From Chrysochromulina tobinii (Eukaryota > Haptophyta > Prymnesiales > Chrysochromulinaceae), in contig JWZX01002376.1 of NCBI GenBank assembly GCA_001275005.1, forward strand, positions 1 to 33,347: 33,347 nucleotides of DNA, read 5' to 3'. Made by a program: the position numbers and the translations under genes. Of the stretch, positions 18,239-28,200 are shown piece by piece; the first letter of the stretch is position 1, and the number at the start of each line of letters is the position of its first letter. Under the pieces are notes generated by a model. That model saw nothing but the letters and a program-made list of their open reading frames with translations. It searched no databases and was not told where the DNA came from.

Positions 18239-21200
18239 TCAGCCCAAGCCCGAGGAGAAGGGGCGCTGCGCCTCCGCCTGCAAGATCTCGCGCATCTTGC
18301 GCCGCTGGCGTAGCTCGAGCGCATGGCGCACGCCCCATCCCAAGCCCGCGCCCACGCTCGCCAGCACCACGAGCACAAGCGTCGCCGTGCCGAGGCTGAT
18401 CCCCTCCACCTGAGTGGCGGCGGTGGGCGTGGCGCAGTCGGCGCCGCGCCACCCCTCACGGCAGTAGCACTTTGCGAGCGCGCATACGCCGTGGCCCGAG
18501 CAGCCAGCCGGACAAGGGACGAGCTCGTCACAGGCCGGGCCTGTCCATCCCGGGTCGCAGAAGCAGACGCCGTACGCGCACACGCCGTGTTCCGAGCAGC
18601 CGCCTTCACAGGGCACGGCTTGCGAGCAGTCGTCGCCGCGCCATCCAGGGTCGCACACGCACTTCCCATGGAAGCACTCGCCGCGCGAGGAGCAGCCGCC
18701 CAGGCACGCAGCGGAGCCGGCCGAGGCGGTCAGCTTTAAGGTCAGCTCGGGCTTCGGGGCAGCGGCGGCGGCCGAGGCGGCGGCGGGGGCGGCGGCCGGC
18801 CGGGAGCCGCCGCTGGCGGTGTAGGCCGAGGGCCACACGCGCGCGGGGACCAAGCCCGCAGCTTGCTGCGCCGGCGTCGCGCTCTGCAGGCGGTCAGCGC
18901 CTTTGCCGTCAGCGCTCCATTGCCGCCACCCGGCCGCGGTCGCCGCCGCCGCTGCCGCCGCCGTCAGCGGCTGCGGCGCCTCGGAGAGCTGCAACGCCGA
19001 TGGGTACACGGGGTACGCGCCGTCTGCGCCATCGTCTGCGGCACCGCTGTGCCCGAGGAATAGCAGGGCGCGCCCTGGCGCCCTGGCCGCGCGCTGTACC
19101 GGGCGCGTGCGGTACTCGACCAGACCAGTGGCGCTACCCTCGACGGCACGGTTGGACCCCTCGACGCCCACGTTGGCCGCGGCAGAGGGCGCGTCGCCGG
19201 TTTGGAACGCGATCGCGGCGGCGGCGGTGAACACCTCGGAGCACGCCACGCCACCCACGCCCGCGACGCACACGCACGTACCCAGCGCACATAGGCCACG
19301 GCCCGAGCAGGTGCGCCCGTTGGCCACTGGGCACCGTACCTGTGGGGAAGGGGGGGGGGCGCCGTGGTGAGCACCTGCATGCAAGGCCGGCCGTTGGCCA
19401 CTGGGCACCGTACCTGATCCAGGCAGTCGGGGCCGCCGTAGCCGGCATCGCAGAAGCAGCTGCCGTGCACACAGAGCCCGCGCTGGCTGCACTGGCCCGG
19501 GCAGGGCGTGGGCAGCTCGCATGCATGCCCCTCGAAGCCCGCGTCACAGAAGCACTGGCCATGTCGGCAGAGCCCGTGAGAGGAGCAGTCCTCCGGGCAC
19601 GCCGAGACCAGCGAGCAGTCCTCGCCCTCGTACCTGTGGGGAAGGGGGGGCGCCGTGGTGAGCACCTGCATGCAAGGCCCGAGCAGTCCTCGCCCTCGTA
19701 CCCGGGGAAGCACAGGCAGCGGCCGCCCCAGCAGAGCCCTTGGTTGCGACACTCGTGCGGACACGTCTGCTGCACCTCGCAGGCCTCCCCGGTGAACCCG
19801 GGCTCGCACACGCACTGACCACGCTCGCAGCGACCGTTGCCGGAGCACGTATCTCCCGCGGAGCTCGACGGGCACTTGAGCCGCCGAGTGCAGTCGTCGC
19901 CGCCCCATCCGGTGTAACAGAAGCACCGGCCGCTGGCGCACACGCCTTGCTCCGCGCCGCCACAGCCATGCGGGCACTCGATCTTATGCGAGCACTGCGG
20001 ACCATAGAAGCCCGGATCGCAGAAGCACCGGCCGTGCTCGCACACGCCGACGCTGCCGCACTGCTCGGGCCCGGTGCAGCCCGTTCGGGTCGCACAGTCG
20101 AGTCCGTCGAAGCCCGGCTCACAGTAGCACCGGCCATAGGCGCACACGCCGTGGCCCGAGCAGTCGTTTCCGGGGCAGCCGCGTGGAACCGAGCAGTCGG
20201 TCCCAGCCCACTCGAGGTCGCATTCGCACACGCCGTGGACGCACACGCCGTGATGATGGCACTCATTGAGGCACGAGGGCAGGGGCACCGCACAGTCGAG
20301 GCCGCCGTAGCCCTCCTCGCACAAGCACTTGCCGCCCAGGCACAGCCCGTGCGCCGAGCACGCGTGCGGGCACTCGATCGGCTGCTCGCAGGCCACGCCC
20401 TGCCAGCTAGGCTCGCAGAAGCAGGTGCCGAGCCGGCACGCGCCATGGCCGGTGCAGTTGGCCTGACACTCGAAGAGGGCTTGAGAGCAGTCGTCGCCGC
20501 CGTAGCCGGCCTCGCACGCACACGCGCCGCGGAAGCAGACGCCGCGGTGCGAGCAGTCGTTGACGCAGCTGGCCACCTCGGCGCACGTCTCGCCGCCGAA
20601 GCCGGGGTCGCACCAGCACTGGCCGTGCACGCAACGGCCGCGCTGCACACCGTCCGCGTCACGGCAGTCGCCCGGGCAGGGCAGGGCTTCGTCACACGCG
20701 ACGCCAGCGAAGCCAGGCTCGCAGAGGCACTTGCCCTCGAAGCACTCGCCGCGTCCGGAGCAGCTCGTGTGCTCGTGGCTCCCCGGGCAAGGCTCAGTCA
20801 CTTCGCACCCCTCGCCCGACGAGCCATACAGGCAGTAGCACTTGGCATTGATGCAGATGCCGCGCCCTGAGCAGCCGTGAGGGCACGCGACGAGCTCCGA
20901 GCAATCGGCGCCAGTGAAGCCCGCGGCGCACGTGCAACGGCCGTGCACGCACACGCCGTGGGCCGAGCAGTCGTTGGCACAGCGCGCGATCAGCTCGCAC
21001 TGCGGCCCATCGAAGCCCGGGTCGCAGAAGCAACGGCCGTGCGCGCACACGCCGCGCTCGTGGCAGTTGCACTCCGAGAGCAGAGAGCAGTCGTAGCCTT
21101 CGTAGCCGGGCTCACACAAGCAGCGGCCCTGCCAGCACTTGCCGTGCGCCGAGCAGCTCGACGGGCAGCTCGTCGAGCCGATGATCGGGCCCGCCGCCGC

Positions 21201-22511
21201 CATCGCGCCACCGAGGCTCTTCGCGCCTTCGGCCGTAATAGGCGTGTGACGGCGTGCATACTTGAACGAGAGGCTGCGCACTTCGTCGGTGCATGCCGAA
21301 CCGGCGCACCCACCAAAGGTGAAGACCGTGCGCCCACGCAGCGTCAGCGACTGGCCGTAGCGCGCGGGGGGGGGCGTCCCAGACGGAAGAGGGCGCGACC
21401 AGCTAAAGGTCTCAGCGTCCAGGATGGCGACGTCTGGCAATGGAGTGCGCTGTGGGGTGATCCAACCCCCGAGGATCAGAAGGCGGGAGCCGAGGGTGAG
21501 GGCGGCATGCAGCGAGCGCGCGCTCGGTGCCAGATCCGTCGCCTGCATCTGCACCGCCGGGTCGTGCCACGTCGATGTGATCACGTCGAAGTACGCCAGG
21601 TCGGTGAGCGACACGTAAGAACGGCCCACCTTACCAACGCCTCCGTAGACCCAGAGCTTGGTGCCTATGAGCGCGGCGCTGTGGCCCTCGCGCGGCGCAG
21701 GCAGCGCGCATGGCATGGGCACGCAGCGGGCCTTGGGGTCCGTCCATTGCTTCGCATCCGATGCGAGCACGTGCACATCGTTGAAGGGCGTCGCGTCGTC
21801 TGTGCCTCCGAACAGCACGAAGCCGCCGGCGAAGCGGGTGAGGGTGGCGCCTTGGCGCGGCTTGGGCGCGACGCCCGCGGGCATGGCGAGGGTCCACACG
21901 CGCGTCGTCGCGTCGAAGAGGTGCACCTTGCTCGTGTACGTCCCCGCGTACCCACCGAAGACGGCGAGGACTGGTCCATTGGACGCGCACGCCACATTGG
22001 ACGCTGGGTGAGGCGCGCTGCCCGAGGTCGCGACGCGCGACCAGGCGCCCGAGCTCAGGTCGAGCGCGTGCATGTCGTTGAGGCACTTGCTGCGCGTGCC
22101 GGCCGCGCAACCCCCGAAGATGTACAGCGTCTGCAGCACGAGGTGCGAGCAGTGGCCACCGCGGGGTGAGGGCGGCGTGCCCGTGGAGGGGAAGACGCTC
22201 CACTCGGCCTGCTCCTCCTGGAACTCGAGCTGCTGAATGAAGCTCATCGGAGCGCTGTGGTTGCCGATCCGGCTCAAAGCCTTGTCGTTCGAGGCCGGCG
22301 CCACGATCGCACACAGCTTGGCGATCGAGCCGCTGGCGACGTGTGACCCATTGTGCTGAGCGTGATCGAGGAGCCCGCGGAGTGACCCAAGGCAAGGATC
22401 TGGGGCATCGTGAGCGTCTGTAACGCTGAACGCCCCGGCGAAAGGTACGGCCGTGAGAGTGGCGAGGGCGGCGAGCGTCCACACCCCGGACCGCTCAACA
22501 CTCATTGCCAT
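18239..22511 (-). CDS. Kelch + multi-EGF type I membrane protein (attractin/MEGF8-like plan), 3 exons
   Basis: Exons 22511-19702, 19633-19414 and 19339-18239 give 1,376 residues. The two introns remove duplicated sequence and restore perfect EGF units. An N-terminal signal peptide (VWTLAALATLTAVPFAGAFS) is followed by a kelch propeller of about six blades (roughly 100-430), each with GG pairs such as LYIFGG, VFGGY, VLFGG, WVYGG, LILGG and FTFGG. Then 18 EGF-like repeats of the tenascin type, C-x3-C-x3-GxCxxGxCxCxxGxxGxxC; a poly-Ala/Ser-rich spacer of about 150 residues; three more EGF repeats; a single membrane helix (TATLVLVVLASVGAGLGWGV); and a short basic cytoplasmic tail (LRQRRKMREILQ). 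I infer a cell-surface adhesion or receptor protein. The kelch plus EGF plus one-TM plan recalls animal attractin and MEGF8, but orthology is not claimed; CUB and PSI domains are not seen. Confidence 0.9.
19340..19413 (-). mobile_element. Introner-like intron 2 of the kelch-EGF gene (74 nt)
   Basis: On the minus strand the intron starts with a 23-nt copy of the downstream exon start (GTACGGTGCCCAGTGG... at 19413-19391; exon copy at 19339-19317). Then come CC, then the shared element GGCCTTGCATGCAGGTGC...TTCCCCACAG with a run of 10 C. The phase-0 splice joins CLDQ to VRCP in EGF unit 18. The 5' GT lies in the duplicated host sequence and the 3' AG in the element. Confidence 0.88.
19634..19701 (-). 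mobile_element. Introner-like intron 1 of the kelch-EGF gene (68 nt)
   Basis: On the minus strand the intron starts with a 22-nt copy of the downstream exon start (GTACGAGGGCGAGGAC... at 19701-19680; exon copy at 19633-19612). The 46-nt shared element follows, GGCCTTGCATGCAGGTGC...TTCCCCACAG, with a run of 7 C. The phase-2 splice restores FPGYEGEDCS in EGF unit 15. Element sequence is identical to that in intron 2 apart from the C-run and two extra C at the 5' edge. Confidence 0.88.
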
Positions 22512-22561
22512 ACACTCTTATCTCGACCCGCTTTGCCGAGGCGCCGTATCGAGCGCAACGC

Positions 22562-22683
22562 TGAGCGCGAGGGGAGTTTTCTTCTGGTCCTGCGCGAGTT
22601 TCATCCTCTACGGTCCCTCTCATGAGCGCGAGGGGAGTTTTCTTCTGGTCCTGCGCGAGTTTCATCCTCTACGGTCCCTCTCA
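22562..22683. repeat. Perfect 61-bp tandem duplication
   Basis: Two head-to-tail copies (22562-22622 and 22623-22683) beginning TGAGCGCGAGGGGAGTTTTC and ending CTCTACGGTCCCTCTCA. It lies in the 234-bp gap between the kelch-EGF start codon and the AP-2 sigma stop codon, so it may affect the former's promoter and the latter's 3' UTR. Confidence 0.95.
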
Positions 22684-22745
22684 AACACGGAGTGCTGGCA
22701 CTGTTCCCCTTTCACTCACACTCCGACTCCGCACTCCCTCCCACT

Positions 22746-23380
22746 CTACTCAAGCTTGTCGAGCTCTTGGACTCGGTGCAGGATGGCCTGCTTGGACGTC
22801 TCCTGCACCTCGCCCGCGAGAAAGAACTCGTCGAGGATCATGTAGACCTGCGGCGTACGGCGGCGCGCCGCGCGGCACACGCACCATTTGGGGCTCAGTC
22901 GGAGGCGGGCGGCGGGGGAAAGGGGGCGACCAAGATGCAGCGGGGTGGAACCGAAGGAACGCGAGCGCGCGGGTCGAGGGTGCGCGGCGGCTGCCGCCGC
23001 CGCTCGTCGCGACGGGGACGTCGACGGCGCGCAGGCGGCCGCAGCGCACGCACCTTGTTAAAGTTGAAGACGAGGTCGAGCTCGCACACGTTGCCGAAGA
23101 ACTGGTCGAGCAGCTCGACGAAAAGGTGGATGGACTCAAAGTACAGGAGCTCGTTGTCGTGCACGTCAACGGCCAGCGTGAAGAAGAGGCCGGCGTACCG
23201 GCGGTAGATGAGCTTGTACGACCGGAACTCAACAAAGTTGGTAAACTTGGCGTCGCGGGTAGTGACAATCCGGTGGACCTCGGTTTCGATCTTCAGCCTC
23301 TCCTCGTCGGTGTAGGGGCGGTAGTACTTGCTCAGCCGCGTCTTGCCCTGACGGTTCTGCAGCAAGATGAACTGGAGCAT
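22746..23380 (-). CDS. AP2S1: AP-2 complex sigma subunit (clathrin adaptor), 2 exons
   Basis: Small subunit of a clathrin adaptor that binds dileucine cargo signals and supports endocytosis at the plasma membrane. Exon 1 is 23380-23054 (109 codons) and exon 2 is 22847-22746. The 206-nt GT-AG intron (23053-22848, phase 0) joins FNFNK to [13 protein letters not shown]. The product is 142 residues, the same length as human AP2S1. It matches that family nearly end to end: [59 protein letters not shown] and [23 protein letters not shown] fits AP-2 sigma better than AP-1 or AP-3 sigma. Single-copy and complete. It lies 234 bp from the kelch-EGF start and is transcribed in the same direction. Confidence 0.96.
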
Positions 23381-23701
23381 GCGTGCGCTGCGCCCGCGAT
23401 CGCGGCACAGCGAACTGTGCAGGTTATGTTTCCTTCACAGGCGCTTACCGCAGCCCATTTCCCCACAGTGCGCCGTGACGGTGCTCCCCGAGCCGTCCCG
23501 CGCGTGTCCCATTTACCGCTTTTCCGATATTATCGCCGCGGAACAGGTCTTCGAAACGAAACACAGTCATCTCATTCTTTAGTTTGCTCCTCGCACCCAA
23601 TGCTCGCACCGGTGTCGAGCCTCGAGGCATCTCTGTCTGTATTCGCGATCTTGATCCTGGACGGCGTCGAAGGTTCGGCGCTTCGGACCGTTGAACTTTA
23701 A
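23381..23701. other. Intergenic region between AP-2 sigma and the FkbM methyltransferase
   Basis: Contains the upstream region of AP-2 sigma and the 3' end of the methyltransferase gene, both on the minus strand. I see no gene, repeat or RNA in it. Confidence 0.5.
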
Positions 23702-24589
23702 CTAGGTAGATTTCGATGCATTGATAAGCGTTTGCTCGAGCCAGCTGATCGTCCGCTCGGACACATTGGCGTGATTCCATCTGTAGCGCTGCATGCGAGC
23801 GTCGTAGGTGAGCCCAAGATCGTTCGCTCGCTTTGGATCGTCCAGCAGCAGCATCTCGTCGACTCCGGGCGCAAGAAAGACCTCAGAATGGGGGATCTGC
23901 TCAGAGAGCCTCGCAGCGAGGTGCATGCCTCCCCCGAGGAGCATCTCGTGAACCAGCTTCCGCTGCTGCGCGTCCAGATTATCCACTTCAACCATGATCA
24001 CTTTGAATGCCAGCGGGTCGATTGTCCGGAGCACCTGAACCTCCGCACCCTCTACGTCGAGTGACAAGAAAGTCGTCGGGAGCGTCATGTTTGTCTTGGC
24101 CATGAGCGAGGGCAGCGGATGACAGGGCACCTCGACCACACGGCTCATATTGTATCTCTTCAATGTTCGAAGCTGGGCAAGAGAACTGTTTTGTATTGCA
24201 TCGGGTTGGCCCGAGATCGGCCCACCTTGCTCGGTCATCAAAACCGTTCCACTGTGGTTGCACACGGCGGAGTGTAGCTTGACGGATCTCCTTTTGCTCA
24301 CGGCCAGTTGATTGAAGTTGGACGGGTTGGCCTCGATGAGCAGCCCGCGCCAGCCTAGGCAGCGCTCGAAAATAATTGTGTTTGATCCGGTGACGCCGTC
24401 CAGCGCACCCAGCTCCACAAAGCTCCCTGTTCCAAGAGCCAATCGCGCTGCTCGATACAAGGTCGGTAATAACAAGCTCTCTTCACCAGAGAACGATCGA
24501 CCAGAGAACAAGCTCGAAGAAGTAGCATGGCTTCTCACTGAAGCGGCATTCAGGAAGCAATTGGCCTCCTCACGAGCAAAAGTCGACAT
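23702..24589 (-). CDS. FkbM-family SAM-dependent methyltransferase
   Basis: A 295-residue protein. The Rossmann-fold motif I reads SFVELGALDGVTGSNT (about residues 56-71), followed by FERCLGWRGLLIEANP, where the acidic residue after strand 2 (Glu86) should hold the SAM ribose. The second hallmark, FLSLDVEGAEVQVLRTID, is typical of FkbM (Methyltransf_21) proteins, many of which O-methylate sugars or small metabolites. The substrate is unknown. No transmembrane segment or clear signal peptide is seen, although some relatives are Golgi proteins. No intron is needed. GC is visibly lower than in the neighbouring genes. With the mainly prokaryote-rich family this makes horizontal acquisition possible but not shown. 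Confidence 0.85.
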   Translation of the reverse strand: MSTFAREEANCFLNAASVRSHATSSSLFSGRSFSGEESLLLPTLYRAARLALGTGSFVELGALDGVTGSNTIIFERCLGWRGLLIEANPSNFNQLAVSKRRSVKLHSAVCNHSGTVLMTEQGGPISGQPDAIQNSSLAQLRTLKRYNMSRVVEVPCHPLPSLMAKTNMTLPTTFLSLDVEGAEVQVLRTIDPLAFKVIMVEVDNLDAQQRKLVHEMLLGGGMHLAARLSEQIPHSEVFLAPGVDEMLLLDDPKRANDLGLTYDARMQRYRWNHANVSERTISWLEQTLINASKST

Positions 24590-25283
24590 ACAAGTCGAGC
24601 CGTGACAGAACCTGCAGAATCAAAAACAGGCTGTATGGTTGTTTCGTTTGGAGCGCTCAAGCTCTGTGAATAGTGACCTGTGAATAGGTACACGGTTAGC
24701 ATCTTACTATGCTATAGGGACATACTCGGTAATTGGGTCCGACCGATCCTCGGTTGCATCTCGTGCCCTGGGCACTTCGCCAGAACTCGCCGAGATAAAC
24801 TCCGAGATAGTGTATCTCGGCGATCATCTCGGTCGTTCTGGCTACTGTCCCCCGGTTGCGGTCCGTACCTGGACGCCAGCGGGCTTTACAGTACCGCTAG
24901 GATGTCTGCAGGTGGCTGCTGGGGTGGTCGGTGGGTGTTTTATTGCGTGAGCTTGAGCGTGTGTGCGAGCGGGGTGCGTGCGGATCGCGGGGGTGCCGAT
25001 GCCGACGCCCATGGTTCGCGATTCCCCAAGGGGGCAAAAGCGGGAGCGCCGCCTTTTGCGTTCACACCCGGTAGTGCGCTACTTTTGCCCCCGGCGCTGG
25101 CCCTAACCCCTTTGGGGGTTTTGGGTTCGAGTTTTGCGATTTTTTATAAGTTCCCTCTACGATCTCCAGCGTGGCGCTCGACTTTCGAGGGAAGCGCCAC
25201 GTAAGCTTCGCGACGACAGAGCTCATCTGAACGTGTTCGGGCTGCTGATTCTCAGGCCTTCCCCTGGCGCTATGCTCTGTCAC
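24590..25283. other. Intergenic region between divergent FkbM and Grp170 genes
   Basis: About 700 bp, probably holding both promoters. It has TGTGAA at 24665-24670 and 24679-24684, a large hairpin at 24779-24842, an 11-bp inverted pair GGGGGCAAAAG (25030-25040) / CTTTTGCCCCC (25082-25092), and the small hairpin AACCCC-TTTG-GGGGTT (25105-25120). A 174-codon plus-strand frame (24680-25204) has no recognisable domain and spans these hairpins, so I do not call it. Confidence 0.45.
24779..24842. repeat. Imperfect inverted repeat (hairpin) with repeated CGAGAT/ATCTCG
   Basis: Arms GCCAGAAC (24779-24786) with GTTCTGGC (24835-24842), and CGCCGAGATA (24788-24797) with TATCTCGGCG (24813-24822). A 12-base bulge (ATCATCTCGGTC) sits on the right side. 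It lies upstream of both divergent genes, 189 bp from the FkbM ATG and about 440 bp from the Grp170 ATG. Confidence 0.8.
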
Positions 25284-28200
25284 ATGCAGAATAGCGGCAA
25301 GGCTGCCGTGGCCGTGGCATTGCTGCTGGCCACAACCACCTCGGGTGCCGTAATCGGAATCGACTTTGGTGCGCGATTCCTAAAGGTGCGCTCTCTCTGC
25401 GCAGCCCGGAAACAGGCACCCAGAAATTGCATCTGCCGCCTCTGCATCTGCACCTTGCCAGGCAGTGCAGCACAGTAGCTGCATGCTGGTGCAGCCGGAG
25501 CTTCGGCCACGTCGATGGCTAGAAGACAGAGCTATTTGCTCCTGCTTTTGCGAAACACTCAGAGTGTACGACTGGCCCAACGCGGCAGGCCTCTGTCTGA
25601 TGTCGTGGTCGATTTGGTTGTCCGGCGCTCGATTATGGGCGAGAAGCTCACACAGTTAGTGCTGCACCCCACATGCTTGGCAGGTTGGCATCATCCGGCC
25701 CGGCACTGGCATAGAGATGGTGCTCAACGAGGCGACGCAGCGCAAGTCGTCCTCCTCTGCGGGCTTCACCGCGCTGGAGGAGCGCGTGTACGGAAATGAG
25801 GCTCAGAATATGCTCGGCAAGGTGCCTGAACGCATCTTCATCATGTCGAAGCTGCTGCTCGGCCAGACGCTCGATTCGGAGGCGATCACGGACTTCAAGC
25901 GGTGAGCGCCACTTCCAGGCTCCTAACGCCCTGCATGCTCTCGCCTGCGCAAAACTCACCTGCGAGTCTCCTCCCCGACTGTTCATCTTCAGCTATCTGT
26001 ACCCATACAAGTTTGAGACAGACGAGGCCACTAATGCTGCAATCGTGCGCTACAACGCCAACTCTACTTACCGCGCCGAGGAGATGGTTGCCTTTGTGCT
26101 CACGTATGCCAAGCAGATTGCGGAAGGCCATGCAGGGATCACCGTTAAGGATTGCGTGATTACCGTCCCGCACTTCTTTGGGCATACCGAGCGCATTGCG
26201 TTGATCAATTCCGCCGCCATTGCGGGCCTCAACGTGCTATCGTTGCTGCACGAATCGACTGCATTCGCCTTCAAGTACGGTTTCGATAAGGAGAGCGAGT
26301 TCAGTGCCGAACCGACCAATGTTGTTTTCTTAGACTTGGGTGCCTCCTCGTACAAGGTCTCCGTCGTTTCGTTCTCCGCGACTGTCGGCAAGAAGAACAA
26401 GACGTTGGGCGCAATGCAGGTGCGTGGCCTCGGCTGGGACGCGACTCTCGGAGGTAAGGACTTCGACGACATCGTCCTCAACTTGATTGCCGCCGAGTTC
26501 AACGAGAAGCAACTCAAGGGAAAGGACGAAGTGCGGCAGGATTCCAAGGCGGTGGGCAAGCTGCGCAAAGCAGCTGAGTCAACGAAGGACATCCTCTCAG
26601 CCAACACCCAGTATCAGATGGGCATCGAGGCTCTCTACAAGGATCTCGACCTTCGCATGGTCCTCTCGCGTACGGAATTCAACGCCGAGGCCGAGCGGCG
26701 TGGCCTGTGGAAGCGGCTGGTTCCACCTCTCGAGGAAGCGCTCACGATGGCAAATCTAACGAAAGAAGAAATCCATAGCGTCGAGGTCGTTGGCGGTGCG
26801 ACCCGTATTCCGCAGGTTAAGCAAGCTGCGATGGATTTCTTCGAGCGCAAGCAGCTTGGTGGTGCGCTCAACGGCGACGAAGCCGCCGCATTCGGCGCCA
26901 CGCTCTTCGCCGCCAAGCTCTCGACTTCTTTCCGGTTGCGCGAATTTACTGTTAACGATGTCTACCCGTACGCGACGTCCATCAAGATCATCGGGCAGGG
27001 TGACGACTCTGCTGACGATGGTACCACGGACGACGACGCAGAGGGCGGTGGCAGCAGCAAGAAGGGCAAGGACAAGCTGCTTTTCAAGGCATACACGAAG
27101 ATGCCGCATAAGAAGCTGATCACCATGACCCGCACCGATGACTTGGTTGCCACCCTTTCGCTGGGTGAGCCGACGAATGTTGAGGGCCTCTCTCCAATCG
27201 CCTCCTTCAATATCACGGGTGTTGCGTCCGCATATGCTCGGCTGCTCAAGGACGAGACGCGGACTGTGATGGGCAAGCCCAAGGTCTCCGTCACCTTCGC
27301 GCTCTCCACATCAGGTCTCATCGACGTCTCGAAGGCAGAGATGGCGATCGAGATGCTAGAGAAGTATGATGACTTCGAGATGGTGCCCGATCCGAATGCC
27401 ACGACCAATGCCACCGACGCCGCTGCGGACGACGCCGGCACCGCTGCTGCCAAGGATGAGGATGCGGCGGCCACCGACGACGCTTCGAGCCCATCAGCTG
27501 CCACGAATGCCTCTGCGGCTTCCAATTTGACGAACGCCACCGCGATGATCAAAGTGAAGGTTGAGAAGGAGCGCAAGCGGTTGCACTACGTTACGCTGAA
27601 GACGGTGAAGACCGTGCTTGGCAAGTGCACGCCCATCAGCCAGGAGATCATATCGAGCTGCATCGCGCGCAACGTCGAGCTCCTCAAGGCCGAGCAGCTG
27701 CGCAAAACGAACGCGGAGGCGAAGAATTCGCTCGAGTCATTCATCATTGACACGCGCGACAAGTTGCAAGAGGAGGGAGTCGCGGAGGTGTCCACCGAAG
27801 AAGAGCGGGAGGCATTGCGTGTGCAGTTCGATGAGACCGAGGAGTGGCTGTACGGTGACGGCGTGTCGGTGGATGCGGCCACGTACACCAAGCGGCAAAA
27901 GTCCATGCAAGTGCTCACGCAGCCCATCTTCAGCCGATTCTCGGAGCTCAAGGCGCGGCCGGAGGCTGTCACTAAGGCGCGCGAGGCGGTCAACTGGACG
28001 CTCACCATCCTGCAGACATGGGCGACAGAGCGACCGGAGGTCACTGAACAGGAGCGGGCCAAGGTGGAGGGCATGTGCACCAACTTCACGTCCTGGCTGG
28101 ACGATGTCGAGGCGAAGCAGGCTGGCCTGACGCTCACCGACCCACCTGCCTTCCTCTCCTCTGCTGTTGCCAGCAAGCTCGAGGTCATCGAGCTGGAGGT

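Noticed and set aside
24680-25204. 174-codon plus-strand frame upstream of Grp170
   Set aside because: No domain, spans several hairpins, ends within the probable promoter and reads as translated GC-rich spacer.
25386-25683. Open frames between Grp170 exons 1 and 2 considered as extra coding sequence
   Set aside because: Splicing GT at 25386 to AG at 25683 joins IDFGARFLK directly to VGIIRPGTGIEMVLN, matching the family order with nothing missing.
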